A DNA stretch of 17,357 nt from the NCBI GenBank assembly GCA_023436515.1, contig JAEZIV010000304.1:1-17357 (forward strand), written 5' to 3'. A program made the position numbers and the translations under genes. Numbering within the stretch: position 1 is the first letter of the stretch; each line of letters starts with the position of its first letter. The notes under the pieces are model-generated. The model was not told the origin of the DNA, searched no databases, and worked only from the letters and a program-made list of their open reading frames with translations. This stretch comes from Bacillota bacterium. Lineage in GTDB: Bacteria; Bacillota; Clostridia; Acetivibrionales; DSM-1351. Below, one piece after another: positions 6,617 through 13,696 of the stretch.

Positions 6617-7654
6617 TCACTTAGTAAAATACTTCTTCCTCCAGTATAAAGCCACATTTACTAATCCAATCATTACCGGTACCTCAACAAGAGGCCCTAT
6701 AACCGCGGTAAAAGCCTCCTTTGATTCAATACCAAATACTGCAACCGCAACTGCTATGGCAAGTTCAAAGTTATTACTTGCTGCTGTAAACGCCAAGGTT
6801 GTTGTTTTGCTATAATCAATTCTTGATTTATAGCTTATGAAGAAAGATACTGTGAACATAATTAAGAAGTAAATCAGAAGTGGTATTGCAACCCTAACAA
6901 CTTCAAGTGGTAATTGGACAATATATTGTCCCTTGTACAGGAACATTACTATAATTGTAAATAGCAGTGCTATAAGAGCTAGCGGGCTTATTTTAGGAAT
7001 AAACTTTTTAGTATACCATTCAGTTCCCTTTATTGGCTCCAATATTAACCTTGTAAGCATACCAAGAATAAAGGGAATACCAAGATATATAGATACTGAT
7101 AATGCAACTTCTCCCATTGATATATTAACTTCATACCCTGTAAGTCCAAAAACAGGAGGTAAAACCGTTACGAAAAAATACGCAAATACCGAATAGAATA
7201 CTACCTGGAATATGGAATTAAATGCTACCAAGGCTGCAGCGTATTCATTGTCCCCATCAGCAAGGCTGTTCCATACAATAACCATAGCTATACATCTTGC
7301 CAGACCTATCAGAATTAAACCCGTCATTAGTGCTGAATCAGCTTTTAAAAACACAACTGCAAGTATAAACATAAGAATAGGTCCTATAACCCAGTTTTGC
7401 ACTAATGATAATATCAAGACCTTCGGATTCTTAAAAACCTTGCCAAGCTCCTTGTAGTTAACCTTTGCAAGGGGCGGATACATCATAACAATTAAGCCGA
7501 TCGCTATGGGAAGCGAGGTTGTTCCGATTGACATTTTTGATAATATATCTGAAAAACCTGGAACTGCCCATCCTAATAAAATACCTAACCCCATTGCAAT
7601 AAATATCCATAAGGTCAAAAATCTGTCCAATAATGATAATCTTGAAGGCTTCAA
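6617..7654 (-). CDS. acr3: Acr3-type arsenite efflux permease
   Basis: Inner-membrane exporter of arsenite (some family members also carry antimonite), 345 residues, the usual length, with about ten hydrophobic segments. Key residues: Cys121 in [19 protein letters not shown], matching the conserved cysteine of the family's fourth segment, and Glu324 in [13 protein letters not shown]. The motif around 288-304 ([17 protein letters not shown]) is also typical. Annotation pipelines sometimes call this gene arsB, but it is Acr3, not the unrelated ArsB. Start: TTG at 7654, with GGGGGAG 7 nt upstream; the next in-frame ATG (codon 21) would cut into the first membrane segment. It follows arsR by 34 nt and is likely co-transcribed and arsenite-induced. 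Confidence 0.93.
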   Translation of the reverse strand: MKPSRLSLLDRFLTLWIFIAMGLGILLGWAVPGFSDILSKMSIGTTSLPIAIGLIVMMYPPLAKVNYKELGKVFKNPKVLILSLVQNWVIGPILMFILAVVFLKADSALMTGLILIGLARCIAMVIVWNSLADGDNEYAAALVAFNSIFQVVFYSVFAYFFVTVLPPVFGLTGYEVNISMGEVALSVSIYLGIPFILGMLTRLILEPIKGTEWYTKKFIPKISPLALIALLFTIIVMFLYKGQYIVQLPLEVVRVAIPLLIYFLIMFTVSFFISYKSRIDYSKTTTLAFTAASNNFELAIAVAVAVFGIESKEAFTAVIGPLVEVPVMIGLVNVALYWRKKYFTK

Positions 7655-7688
7655 AATACTACTCCCCCTTATTAAATAAATTCATAGC

Positions 7689-7997
7689 TCATTGATTACA
7701 TTTACAGATGCATTCATCTTTGTCTGTTACAAGGTTCATTAGATACAGGATAAGTTTACTACAGTTGGTATTATCCAAAGAATAATAACTCCACAGCCCA
7801 TCCTTTCTGCTTTTTACAAGGCCACAATCCATCAATACCTTCATGTGGTGGGATAATGTTGGCTGTGTAAAATTAAATTGCTCTAAAAGATCACATGCAC
7901 ACTTTTCTCCACATGACAAAATATCAATGATTTTAAGTCTGCTCGAGTCCGAAAGTGACTTAATTATTTTTGCATTAGTATCGTAATTATACTTCAC
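7689..7997 (-). CDS. arsR: ArsR-family arsenic-responsive transcriptional repressor
   Basis: Winged-helix repressor of 102 residues. The metalloid-sensing motif is CACDLLEQF: Cys33 and Cys35 match the ELCVCDL cysteines of classic ArsR, with a further Cys29 nearby. The recognition helix is TQPTLSHHMKVL (44-55), followed by the beta-wing (VKSRKDGLWSYYSL). The C-terminal tail adds DECICKC (Cys96, 98, 100), which could form an extra thiolate site. The start is GTG at 7997 with GAGGT 6 nt upstream. It is the first gene of the arsR-acr3 unit. By family knowledge it binds its own promoter and lets go when As(III) binds. Confidence 0.92.
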   Translation of the reverse strand: MKYNYDTNAKIIKSLSDSSRLKIIDILSCGEKCACDLLEQFNFTQPTLSHHMKVLMDCGLVKSRKDGLWSYYSLDNTNCSKLILYLMNLVTDKDECICKCNQ

Positions 7998-8015
7998 CTT
8001 ATCACCTCAAATATT

Positions 8016-8061
8016 GATAATTATCTATATACAATATATACCAATATCTATAAACTTTCAA
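8016..8061 (-). promoter_or_regulatory. arsR-acr3 promoter with candidate ArsR operator
   Basis: On the minus strand: -35 TTGAAA (8061-8056), a 17-nt spacer, -10 TATATT (8038-8033). The perfect palindrome GATAATTATC (8025-8016) lies just downstream of the -10 box, where an ArsR dimer would block transcription. The promoter match is good; the operator call is inference. Confidence 0.6.
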
Positions 8062-8133
8062 TAGTCTAATTAATTGTTCACACTTATCAACTAATGCATT
8101 TATCATTATTTATATATGACAATTTCTCGACAC

Positions 8134-8176
8134 AAAAAAAAGCCACAAGACCCGTTATATTACGGATTTTGTGGCT
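8134..8176 (-). terminator. Intrinsic terminator of the NlpC/P60 hydrolase gene
   Basis: Minus strand: AGCCACAA...TCCGT pairs with ACGG...TTGTGGCT (8176-8141), followed by eight T residues. It sits 25 nt after the stop codon. The plus-strand side lacks a T-tract. Confidence 0.9.
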
Positions 8177-8200
8177 GTAAATTATTTTACTCTCTTAAAT

Positions 8201-9130
8201 TTATATTACTCTCTTAGCTCCAATATAAGTTCCTCTATATTCTGAAAGCTTTTGGATCATGACCTTGCCATTAGTGGACGAGGCATGAATAAAACTGTCA
8301 TTCCCCAAATAAATACCTGCATGATCTATTTTACCTGACGCCTTTCTTGAGGAGGCATCAAAAAATAAAATGTCACCCGCTTTCAGCTGACTCTTTGAGA
8401 CCTTTATCCCATTCTGGTACATATCTTCTGCTGATCTGTTAAGCTTAATACCAAAATTTTTAAACACATAACCTACGTAACCTGAGCAATCAAAACCTGA
8501 AACAGGACTAGCCCCACCATATAAGTACTTTACACCTAGAAATTTTTTTGCATATGATATCAATTCATTATAAATGGTGGTTGCTACCTCTGTATCAGTT
8601 GATAATGCTGTCGTACCTCGTGATAATGCTGTTGTGTTGGCCTTTGCAGCTGCGGTAGCAGCAGCAGAATTACTTGATGCAATAGAAACAAAATTTGAAG
8701 CTACATAACCGACCTTTGTTCCAATTTTAACTTTGTTCCAGCCTTTTGATATATCTAGAACAGTAACAGAAGTATTCTTCTTAAGTGAAGATATTACTTT
8801 TGTATTAGTGCCAGGTCCTGCGCTGAAATTCACACCGTTTGCATTAATAACTCCGCTAGAAGCTTGTAATTTAACATAATCATCACTTACCCAACCGGTT
8901 TTATTACCAAAGGTTACCTTATACCATCCGTCAGCTTTATCAACTAAAGTAACATTTGAGTAACTCATTTTTGCCAGTATTGTTGAGGCTGTACCTGGAG
9001 ACTTTCTGAGATTTACTTCCTTACCTGTGATTTTACCCGGAACTGTAGCTGCCATAACCGCTGACCCAGTAACCATCAAAGACATGGTTATAACACAGCC
9101 TGTCAGTGCCTTGTTGAATTTCATTTTCAT
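8201..9130 (-). CDS. Secreted SH3b-SH3b-NlpC/P60 peptidoglycan hydrolase
   Basis: Exported cell-wall enzyme of 309 residues. Domains: signal peptide 1-28 (cleavage near VMAA), bacterial SH3 domain about 33-87 (GKEVNLRKSPGTAS...GWVSDDYV), second SH3 domain about 93-150 (VNFSAGPGTNTK...GYVASNFV), an Ala/Ser/Thr linker at about 152-182 with a repeated TTALS, and an NlpC/P60 domain about 185-309. The catalytic triad region is clear: Cys215 in GFDCSGYVGYVF, His270 in IDHAGIYLG, His282 in FIHAS. The family cleaves D-gamma-Glu-diamino acid bonds in stem peptides; the SH3 domains bind the wall. The start ATG at 9130 has AGGAGG 4 nt upstream. It is a single gene with its own terminator, behind a c-di-AMP riboswitch. 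Confidence 0.93.
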   Translation of the reverse strand: MKMKFNKALTGCVITMSLMVTGSAVMAATVPGKITGKEVNLRKSPGTASTILAKMSYSNVTLVDKADGWYKVTFGNKTGWVSDDYVKLQASSGVINANGVNFSAGPGTNTKVISSLKKNTSVTVLDISKGWNKVKIGTKVGYVASNFVSIASSNSAAATAAAKANTTALSRGTTALSTDTEVATTIYNELISYAKKFLGVKYLYGGASPVSGFDCSGYVGYVFKNFGIKLNRSAEDMYQNGIKVSKSQLKAGDILFFDASSRKASGKIDHAGIYLGNDSFIHASSTNGKVMIQKLSEYRGTYIGAKRVI

Positions 9131-9144
9131 TATTCCTCCTATAG

Positions 9145-9258
9145 TGTGCTTCCGAAGTTAGCTGCCGGGTTCGGGTAATAGGATCACCCTACCATTTAAA
9201 TGGATTAACCCCCTTTTCTTGGTTCCTCCGTACCTCATTTCCGAGGATTCAGCAGATT
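9145..9258 (-). promoter_or_regulatory. Cyclic di-AMP riboswitch (ydaO/yuaA class)
   Basis: The minus strand carries the class's conserved blocks in order: CTGCTGAATCC near the 5' end, GGTACGGAGGAACCAAG, GGGGTTAATCC, TAGGGT, TTACCCGAACCCGGCAGCT and AACTTCGGAAGCA at the 3' end. TGCT and AGCA can close the first stem. These blocks match those I know from the Thermoanaerobacter ydaO aptamer. Such riboswitches turn genes off when c-di-AMP is high, commonly wall hydrolases and potassium transporters. No terminator lies between it and the gene; its 3' strand ends about 5 nt before the AGGAGG site, so control of translation is likely. Confidence 0.92.
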
Positions 9259-9430
9259 TTTATGCAGTGGCTAAGCCGTTTTGAGACTTCACATTGCCGC
9301 CTGCATTCTATATGACCTACGATTTTGTGTTATGACACCACCTTTCAACTATTAATATCAGGTCAGTAACAAAAGCTACTGTTCGACCCCTAGTAAATTA
9401 GTTTACATAACTAACTTTACCATATTATTC
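9259..9430 (-). other. Upstream part of the hydrolase 5' leader, with a large hairpin
   Basis: No gene is seen. If transcription starts just after the promoter at 9435-9463, about 170 nt of RNA precede the riboswitch. ATGCAG (9306-9301) can pair with CTGCAT (9267-9262), enclosing GGC/GCC pairs. A second weaker hairpin lies near 9393-9420. The role is unknown. Confidence 0.35.
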
Positions 9431-9434
9431 GAAA

Positions 9435-9463
9435 TATATAAACTCTTTGAGGGAAAGTGTAAA
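9435..9463 (-). promoter_or_regulatory. Candidate sigma-A promoter of the hydrolase gene
   Basis: Minus strand: -35 TTTACA (9463-9458), a 17-nt spacer, -10 TATATA (9440-9435). It would give a leader of about 300 nt that includes the riboswitch. A closer promoter cannot be excluded, but I saw no better match. Confidence 0.5.
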
Positions 9464-9539
9464 AAATTACTAATCATAATATGGTCAGTGACTATTGTTT
9501 TTGTATGTGGTAGCGGGAGGATTTTGTAGGCACACGTAC

Positions 9540-9568
9540 AAAAAGGAACCCTATTCGAGTTCCTTTTT
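9540..9568 (-). terminator. Intrinsic terminator after korB
   Basis: Perfect 10-bp inverted repeat AAAAAGGAAC / GTTCCTTTTT with a 9-nt loop, ending in a T-tract on either strand. The only gene ending into it is korB (31 nt away), so it is assigned to the minus strand, although the structure is symmetric. Confidence 0.85.
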
Positions 9569-9598
9569 AAAGTACTTTAGTTTATGAGCTTTTAAGAC

Positions 9599-10450
9599 TT
9601 AATAAAAATCCTGCAGATAGCCTTCAACTTTCCCCATTGGAGTTTCCATATCAATTAGGGATTGGTGTCCATTCAAGAATTGAAGTTTTTCATTGAAGGT
9701 TCGCTTTTCATTTTTATATAAAATTCCAAGAGGAATTTTATCACCCCACTCCATTGCTCTCTCCATTGCCTTTAATTTATCTGTGGGGTCATAGCTTTCC
9801 TCAAGCTTGTATACACGTTTACTATACCATTGGAAGGTATTAACTTTGTTAAAGCTAACACAGGGCTGCAAAATATCAACAAGTGCATAACCCTTATATT
9901 TTATTGCTTCAATCATTATTGAGGTCAAATGCTCCTTGTCGCCACTGAAAGCTCTGGCTACAAAACCAGCCCCAAGTGCAAGTGCAACCAGAAGAGGGTT
10001 AAGGGGTTCATTAAGGGAACCTGCTGTCTGAACACCTGTTACATGACCGACTGCTGTAGTTGGAGACGCTTGACCCTTCGTAAGACCATATATCTGGTTA
10101 TCGTGTACAAAATGAGTTATATCAGCATTTCTCCTGATATTGTGGAGAAAGTGATTTCCACCTTCGCCATATGAATCGCCGTCACCGGTATTAACAATAA
10201 CTGTCAAATCCTTATTTACAATTTTGGCAGCCACCGCCGGAGGAAGTGATCTTCCATGAAGGCCACAAAAGCCGTTTGTATTAATGTATTGAGGTGTTTT
10301 TGCAGCCTGGCCTATACCACCCACCACCAAAACCTCGTGGGGTTGCTTACCTATGGTCTCCAAAGCTGATTTAAGGCACTCAATAATGTTAAGATCCCCG
10401 CAACCTGGGCACCAAGCTGTTTCAGAAATTTTATATTCTAATTTGCACAT
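9599..10450 (-). CDS. korB: 2-oxoacid:ferredoxin oxidoreductase, beta subunit (thiamine diphosphate-binding, KorB-like)
   Basis: Catalytic subunit that decarboxylates a 2-oxoacid (2-oxoglutarate most likely) with CoA and passes electrons to ferredoxin; cytoplasmic. 283 residues. Seen: CPGCGD (Cys14, Cys17), the thiamine-diphosphate/Mg motif GDGDSYGEGGNHFLHNIRRN (89-108), DNQIYGLTKGQASPTT (117-132) and LQPCVSFN with Cys197. The cysteine often found in GIGC at this point is Gln48 (GIGQAAK); Cys62 is nearby. Close clostridial relatives, as I remember them, share the Gln. The start ATG at 10450 lies two bases after korA's stop codon, with GGGGGG 6 nt upstream. The substrate could be another 2-oxoacid; sequence alone does not settle it. 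Confidence 0.88.
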   Translation of the reverse strand: MCKLEYKISETAWCPGCGDLNIIECLKSALETIGKQPHEVLVVGGIGQAAKTPQYINTNGFCGLHGRSLPPAVAAKIVNKDLTVIVNTGDGDSYGEGGNHFLHNIRRNADITHFVHDNQIYGLTKGQASPTTAVGHVTGVQTAGSLNEPLNPLLVALALGAGFVARAFSGDKEHLTSIMIEAIKYKGYALVDILQPCVSFNKVNTFQWYSKRVYKLEESYDPTDKLKAMERAMEWGDKIPLGILYKNEKRTFNEKLQFLNGHQSLIDMETPMGKVEGYLQDFY

Positions 10451-10451
10451 A

Positions 10452-12128
10452 TTATTCCCCCCCTTTGACTTTATTATATATATAATGGGAACTCATGGGT
10501 CGTCCGTCATATTTTAATATACTTCTGTCACAGAATATTCCTGTAACCTCTGAAACAATTGAGGCCAGCTGACCTGTAGCATTTTGCTCTACATTTATGA
10601 TTTTCTTTGCTTGTTTGGCTCTATTTATGAGCTGCTTTGTTGGAAGAGGCCATATATCCCCGAAAACCAGGGCGGCGTACTTGGTGCCAGAAGGGCTGTT
10701 TAGCAATTCAACAGCTTCCTTTACAGGCCCCCAGATTGAACCCCACGCAAGGAGCAGCACATCAAAGTCTTCGGCTCCAATAAACTCAGGCTCCTGCAGC
10801 TCTTCCTCCAAAAGCCTCAGCTTTCTCATTCTCTTGTCAACCATACTTACTCTTACATCGGCAGCCTCTGTTATATGTCCGAATTCATCATGTTCATCAC
10901 TGTCGACTAAAATTGTTACACCTGGATTTTTACCAGGAATTATCCTTGGAGAGATACCTGTGGAAGTGAGTTCATATCTTTTATAGGGTTTGTTTTCATC
11001 GTAACTAAGGCTTGTTATATACCTGTTTCTCTCTACCTTACCAAGGTCAAAGGGGCTGACTGTAACAGTAGAATCAGCAAGATACTGATCACTTAGTAAA
11101 ATAACGGGAAGCTGGTACTTATCAGCCAGATTAAAGGCTCGTACAGTCTGATGGAAGGCATCTTCAGGGTTTCTCAGAGCTATAACCATTCTCGGAAACT
11201 CACCCTGGGATGCAGATATAACAAATTTAAGATCACTTTGCTCAGTTCTTGTGGGCAGCCCTGTTGTTGGTCCAGGACGTTGAACCTCGGCGATTACCAA
11301 TGGAACCTCCTGCATGCCTGACAGACCAACTGCCTCAGCCTTGAGTGCAAAGCCACCACCTGAGGTTCCGGTCATTGCTCTTACCCCTGCATAGGAGGCG
11401 CCAATAGCCATATTTATTGCGGCAATCTCGTCCTCTGCCTGTTCAACGACTATCTCTGCATCCATCATTTTTGATGCAAGATAATCCATTATGCTTGTTG
11501 AGGGTGTCATTGGATAAGCGGAATAAAATTTACAGCCTGCAGCAATGGCTCCAAGTGCAACAGCTTCATTTCCGTTTATAAGAATATTTGCATCCTGCTT
11601 TTCAGGAGAAATATCATATTTCTTAGACAGGCTTTTTCTTCCCAGCTGTAATGCTTTATGATTTACAGCTGTAAGCTCTTCATTGAAGAAAGCTCTTAAA
11701 ACCCCTTCTGTCTCCGAATCATCAATTCCAAGGAGCTCCAGTACTGCACCCACTGCTACTAATCCAAGGGTTCTGATGTTCCCGGCACTTACTGCCAACT
11801 GTTTGAGCGGGAGCTTAATACAACGGGAATCTTCATTGTTGAGCTCCTGATCACAGATAATAAAGCCATCCTTATTTAGCCTATCAAGGTGAAGGCTAAT
11901 AGCATCACTGTTCATTGCAATAATTCCATTGAGTTCCTCAGAATGGGAAAAAAGCTTTTTGTTACCAAAACGGATCTGAATAAAATTGTGGCCGCCTCTG
12001 ACTCTGGACATGTAGTCTCTTGTAGTAAATACTTCAAAGCCCTGTCGTTTAAAGATTTTTTCAAGCACGGCTGATAGAGTTTCTATTCCCTGACCCGCTG
12101 CACCTCCGACTAGAATATTATAACTCAC
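10452..12128 (-). CDS. korA: 2-oxoacid:ferredoxin oxidoreductase, fused gamma-alpha subunit (KorA-like)
   Basis: Partner of KorB; 558 residues from the preferred start. The N-terminal gamma domain (about 1-175) opens with NILVGGAAGQGIET and contains SRVRGGHNFIQIRF. The alpha domain (about 185-558) has the pyrimidine-binding motif YSAYPMTPSTSIMDYLA (from residue 204), then VEQAEDEIAAINMAIGASYAG and MTGTSGGGFAL. Fused gamma-alpha subunits are normal for the two-gene form of this enzyme; no delta (ferredoxin-like) subunit gene is adjacent, so a separate ferredoxin must accept electrons. Start: GTG at 12128, with GAGGTG 6 nt upstream. The frame runs three codons further to a GTG at 12137, but that codon lies inside the ribosome site. 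Confidence 0.9.
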   Translation of the reverse strand: MSYNILVGGAAGQGIETLSAVLEKIFKRQGFEVFTTRDYMSRVRGGHNFIQIRFGNKKLFSHSEELNGIIAMNSDAISLHLDRLNKDGFIICDQELNNEDSRCIKLPLKQLAVSAGNIRTLGLVAVGAVLELLGIDDSETEGVLRAFFNEELTAVNHKALQLGRKSLSKKYDISPEKQDANILINGNEAVALGAIAAGCKFYSAYPMTPSTSIMDYLASKMMDAEIVVEQAEDEIAAINMAIGASYAGVRAMTGTSGGGFALKAEAVGLSGMQEVPLVIAEVQRPGPTTGLPTRTEQSDLKFVISASQGEFPRMVIALRNPEDAFHQTVRAFNLADKYQLPVILLSDQYLADSTVTVSPFDLGKVERNRYITSLSYDENKPYKRYELTSTGISPRIIPGKNPGVTILVDSDEHDEFGHITEAADVRVSMVDKRMRKLRLLEEELQEPEFIGAEDFDVLLLAWGSIWGPVKEAVELLNSPSGTKYAALVFGDIWPLPTKQLINRAKQAKKIINVEQNATGQLASIVSEVTGIFCDRSILKYDGRPMSSHYIYNKVKGGE

Positions 12129-12287
12129 AATTAACACCTCTTTTTTATGTATTTAATAGGAATGATCTTAAAATTGACTCACGTTAATAAATACCACTTT
12201 ATAGCATAAAATAAACATCAAATGTTATTAATAAAACAGACTTTTTAGTACTATACTATTTGATATTATCATAAATGGAGAGCATGC

Positions 12288-13232
12288 ATGTTTACTGACA
12301 AGAAACTTATGAAGGCATATAAAAATGCAAGGGTTGAATACTTTGATGAAAACTCAAAATATATTTTTTTTAGTGATTGTCACAGAGGTGATGACAGCGT
12401 TTCAGACGAGTTCAGCAGAAATCAAAATATATTACTGAGAGCACTTGAGTATTATTTTAAGCGTGATTATGTTTATGTGGAAGTTGGTGACGGTGATGAA
12501 CTCTGGGAATATCCGAATTTTAAACACATAAGACTTGCTCATGGTGATGTGTTCTCAGCTATGAAAAAGCTCCATGAGCACAACAAGCTTATAATGCTGT
12601 ATGGAAACCATAACATATACTTAAAAAATAAAGAATATGTCAAAAATCATCTATATAAGTTTTACGACGAGTATACGCAAGACACTCATGACCTGTTTGT
12701 GGGAATAGAGCCTATTGAAGCTTTGGTTTTAAAAAGGAGAGCTACCTGTCAAGAAATATTAATAGTCCATGGCCATCAGGGAGACTTAATGAATGACCAG
12801 CTATGGGGAGTAAATATGTTCTTATTAAGGTATTTCTGGAGATTCATGCATGTTGTAGGTTTTCAGAATCCTTCCAGTCCGGCTAGAAATCATTTTAAGA
12901 GACACAAAATCGAGAGAACCTACAAAAAATGGATTCTGCGGCATAAAACCATGCTTATTTGCGGTCATACCCACAGGCAAAAGTTTCCCAAAGTACAGGA
13001 GCTCCCATATTTCAATACAGGCTGTTGTATTCATTCTAAGGGAATTTCGGGTATAGAAATTTCAGAGGATAAAATAATGCTGGTGGACTGGAGGGTTAAG
13101 GCTGATTCAAACGGTATCCTTCAGATAGAAAGACACATTATGAGAGGCCCTGAGTTAATCAGCAAATTCGACGAAAAATTTTTTCTGGATTATAAGCTTC
13201 CCTGCAAGAATCTTGTTGATGATGATTGTTAA
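12288..13232 (+). CDS. Calcineurin-like metallophosphoesterase
   Basis: Probable metal-dependent phosphoesterase, 314 residues, cytoplasmic (no signal peptide). All five motifs of the fold are present: FFSDCHRGD (Asp30, His32), VGDGDELW (Asp68), YGNHN (Asn107, His108), VHGHQGD (161-166) and CGHTHR (His227, His229). The overall arrangement, with a Trp/Phe-rich insert at about 173-195, recalls LpxH-like UDP-diacylglucosamine hydrolases. A Gram-positive host has no lipid A, so the substrate is unknown. The start ATG at 12288 has GGAGAG 5 nt upstream. It is divergent from korA, with 159 nt between them, and appears to be a single gene. Confidence 0.88.
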   Translation: MFTDKKLMKAYKNARVEYFDENSKYIFFSDCHRGDDSVSDEFSRNQNILLRALEYYFKRDYVYVEVGDGDELWEYPNFKHIRLAHGDVFSAMKKLHEHNKLIMLYGNHNIYLKNKEYVKNHLYKFYDEYTQDTHDLFVGIEPIEALVLKRRATCQEILIVHGHQGDLMNDQLWGVNMFLLRYFWRFMHVVGFQNPSSPARNHFKRHKIERTYKKWILRHKTMLICGHTHRQKFPKVQELPYFNTGCCIHSKGISGIEISEDKIMLVDWRVKADSNGILQIERHIMRGPELISKFDEKFFLDYKLPCKNLVDDDC

Positions 13233-13270
13233 GCTGGTACAATTTAGTTTAAATAACGTTTGATTTCAAT

Positions 13271-13304
13271 ATGCAGGCAGCATTCTATATGAAGCTACCT
13301 GCAT
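13271..13304. other. Hairpin between the converging metallophosphoesterase and Spo0E-like genes
   Basis: ATGCAGG (13271-13277) pairs with CCTGCAT (13298-13304); AGC/GCT and TTC/GAA extend the stem past a mismatch and a bulge. It covers the stop codon of the Spo0E-like gene (13295-13297). There is no T-tract on either side, so it may protect or weakly terminate both messages rather than act as a standard terminator. Confidence 0.45.
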
Positions 13305-13486
13305 TCGTGACATAACTGCTGTTCCTGGTGGTTATACTCTTTATACCATTGGTTTATAAGTATATCCAGATTATTACTCATGACTAAAATGTCATTACAT
13401 TTGAGATCAAAGCCTTCAACAATCATGTGGTTTATTTCATTGCGAAGCTTATTGATTTCTAGCGTAGTATTATTTAAATTATCCAT
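13295..13486 (-). CDS. Spo0E-family aspartyl-phosphate phosphatase
   Basis: Small helical-hairpin protein of 63 residues. Proteins of this family remove phosphate from Spo0A~P and so hold back sporulation. Seen: a first helix (about 8-24, EINKLRNEINHMIVEG) and the family signature SNNLDILINQWYKEY (37-51), with Ser37, Leu40, Asp41 and Ile44 at the SxxLDxxI positions. The tail CHEC is not part of the usual motif. The start ATG has AGGGGT 5 nt upstream. It is a monocistronic gene with its own promoter. The family call is good; Spo0A as target is inferred from the family. Confidence 0.82.
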   Translation of the reverse strand: MDNLNNTTLEINKLRNEINHMIVEGFDLKCNDILVMSNNLDILINQWYKEYNHQEQQLCHECR

Positions 13487-13532
13487 TGTACACCCCTTAA
13501 ATGCAATAGAGTTTATGCTATTAATATCCCCA

Positions 13533-13541
13533 ATTATAACA
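13533..13541 (-). promoter_or_regulatory. Extended -10 promoter of the Spo0E-like gene
   Basis: Minus strand TGTTATAAT (TGn plus a perfect TATAAT), about 47 nt upstream of the start codon. No good -35 box is seen at 17 nt, as expected for an extended -10 promoter. Confidence 0.45.
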
Positions 13542-13592
13542 ATTATTTATGATATTTTTATGAAGAATGAAGAGGTTTTCGAAGGTAATAAA

Positions 13593-13601
13593 TGTTATAA
13601 T
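13593..13601 (+). promoter_or_regulatory. Extended -10 promoter of the tyrosine recombinase gene
   Basis: Plus strand TGTTATAAT, about 95 nt before the recombinase start. It is divergent from the identical box at 13533-13541. No strong -35 box is seen. Confidence 0.4.
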
Positions 13602-13696
13602 GTAATAGGCCAATTCTTTGGGTAAATTATATGCAACAAAATTCACTAAATCAATGATCAATATTAATAAACATATCAAAAATTAAGGAGTTTCGA

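Noticed and set aside
9303..9315. 13-mer GCATTCTATATGA also found at 13280-13292
   Set aside because: Flanks do not match, and a chance 13-mer repeat is expected in an AT-rich window of this size.
10597..10986. 129-codon plus-strand open frame
   Set aside because: It is antisense to korA, which has full family motifs; no ribosome site or recognisable domain in the antisense frame.
12138..12287. Promoters for korA and the metallophosphoesterase in the divergent gap
   Set aside because: A TGCTATAAA box for korA (12206-12198) and a TATACT box for the phosphoesterase exist, but neither has a convincing -35 box; left unannotated.
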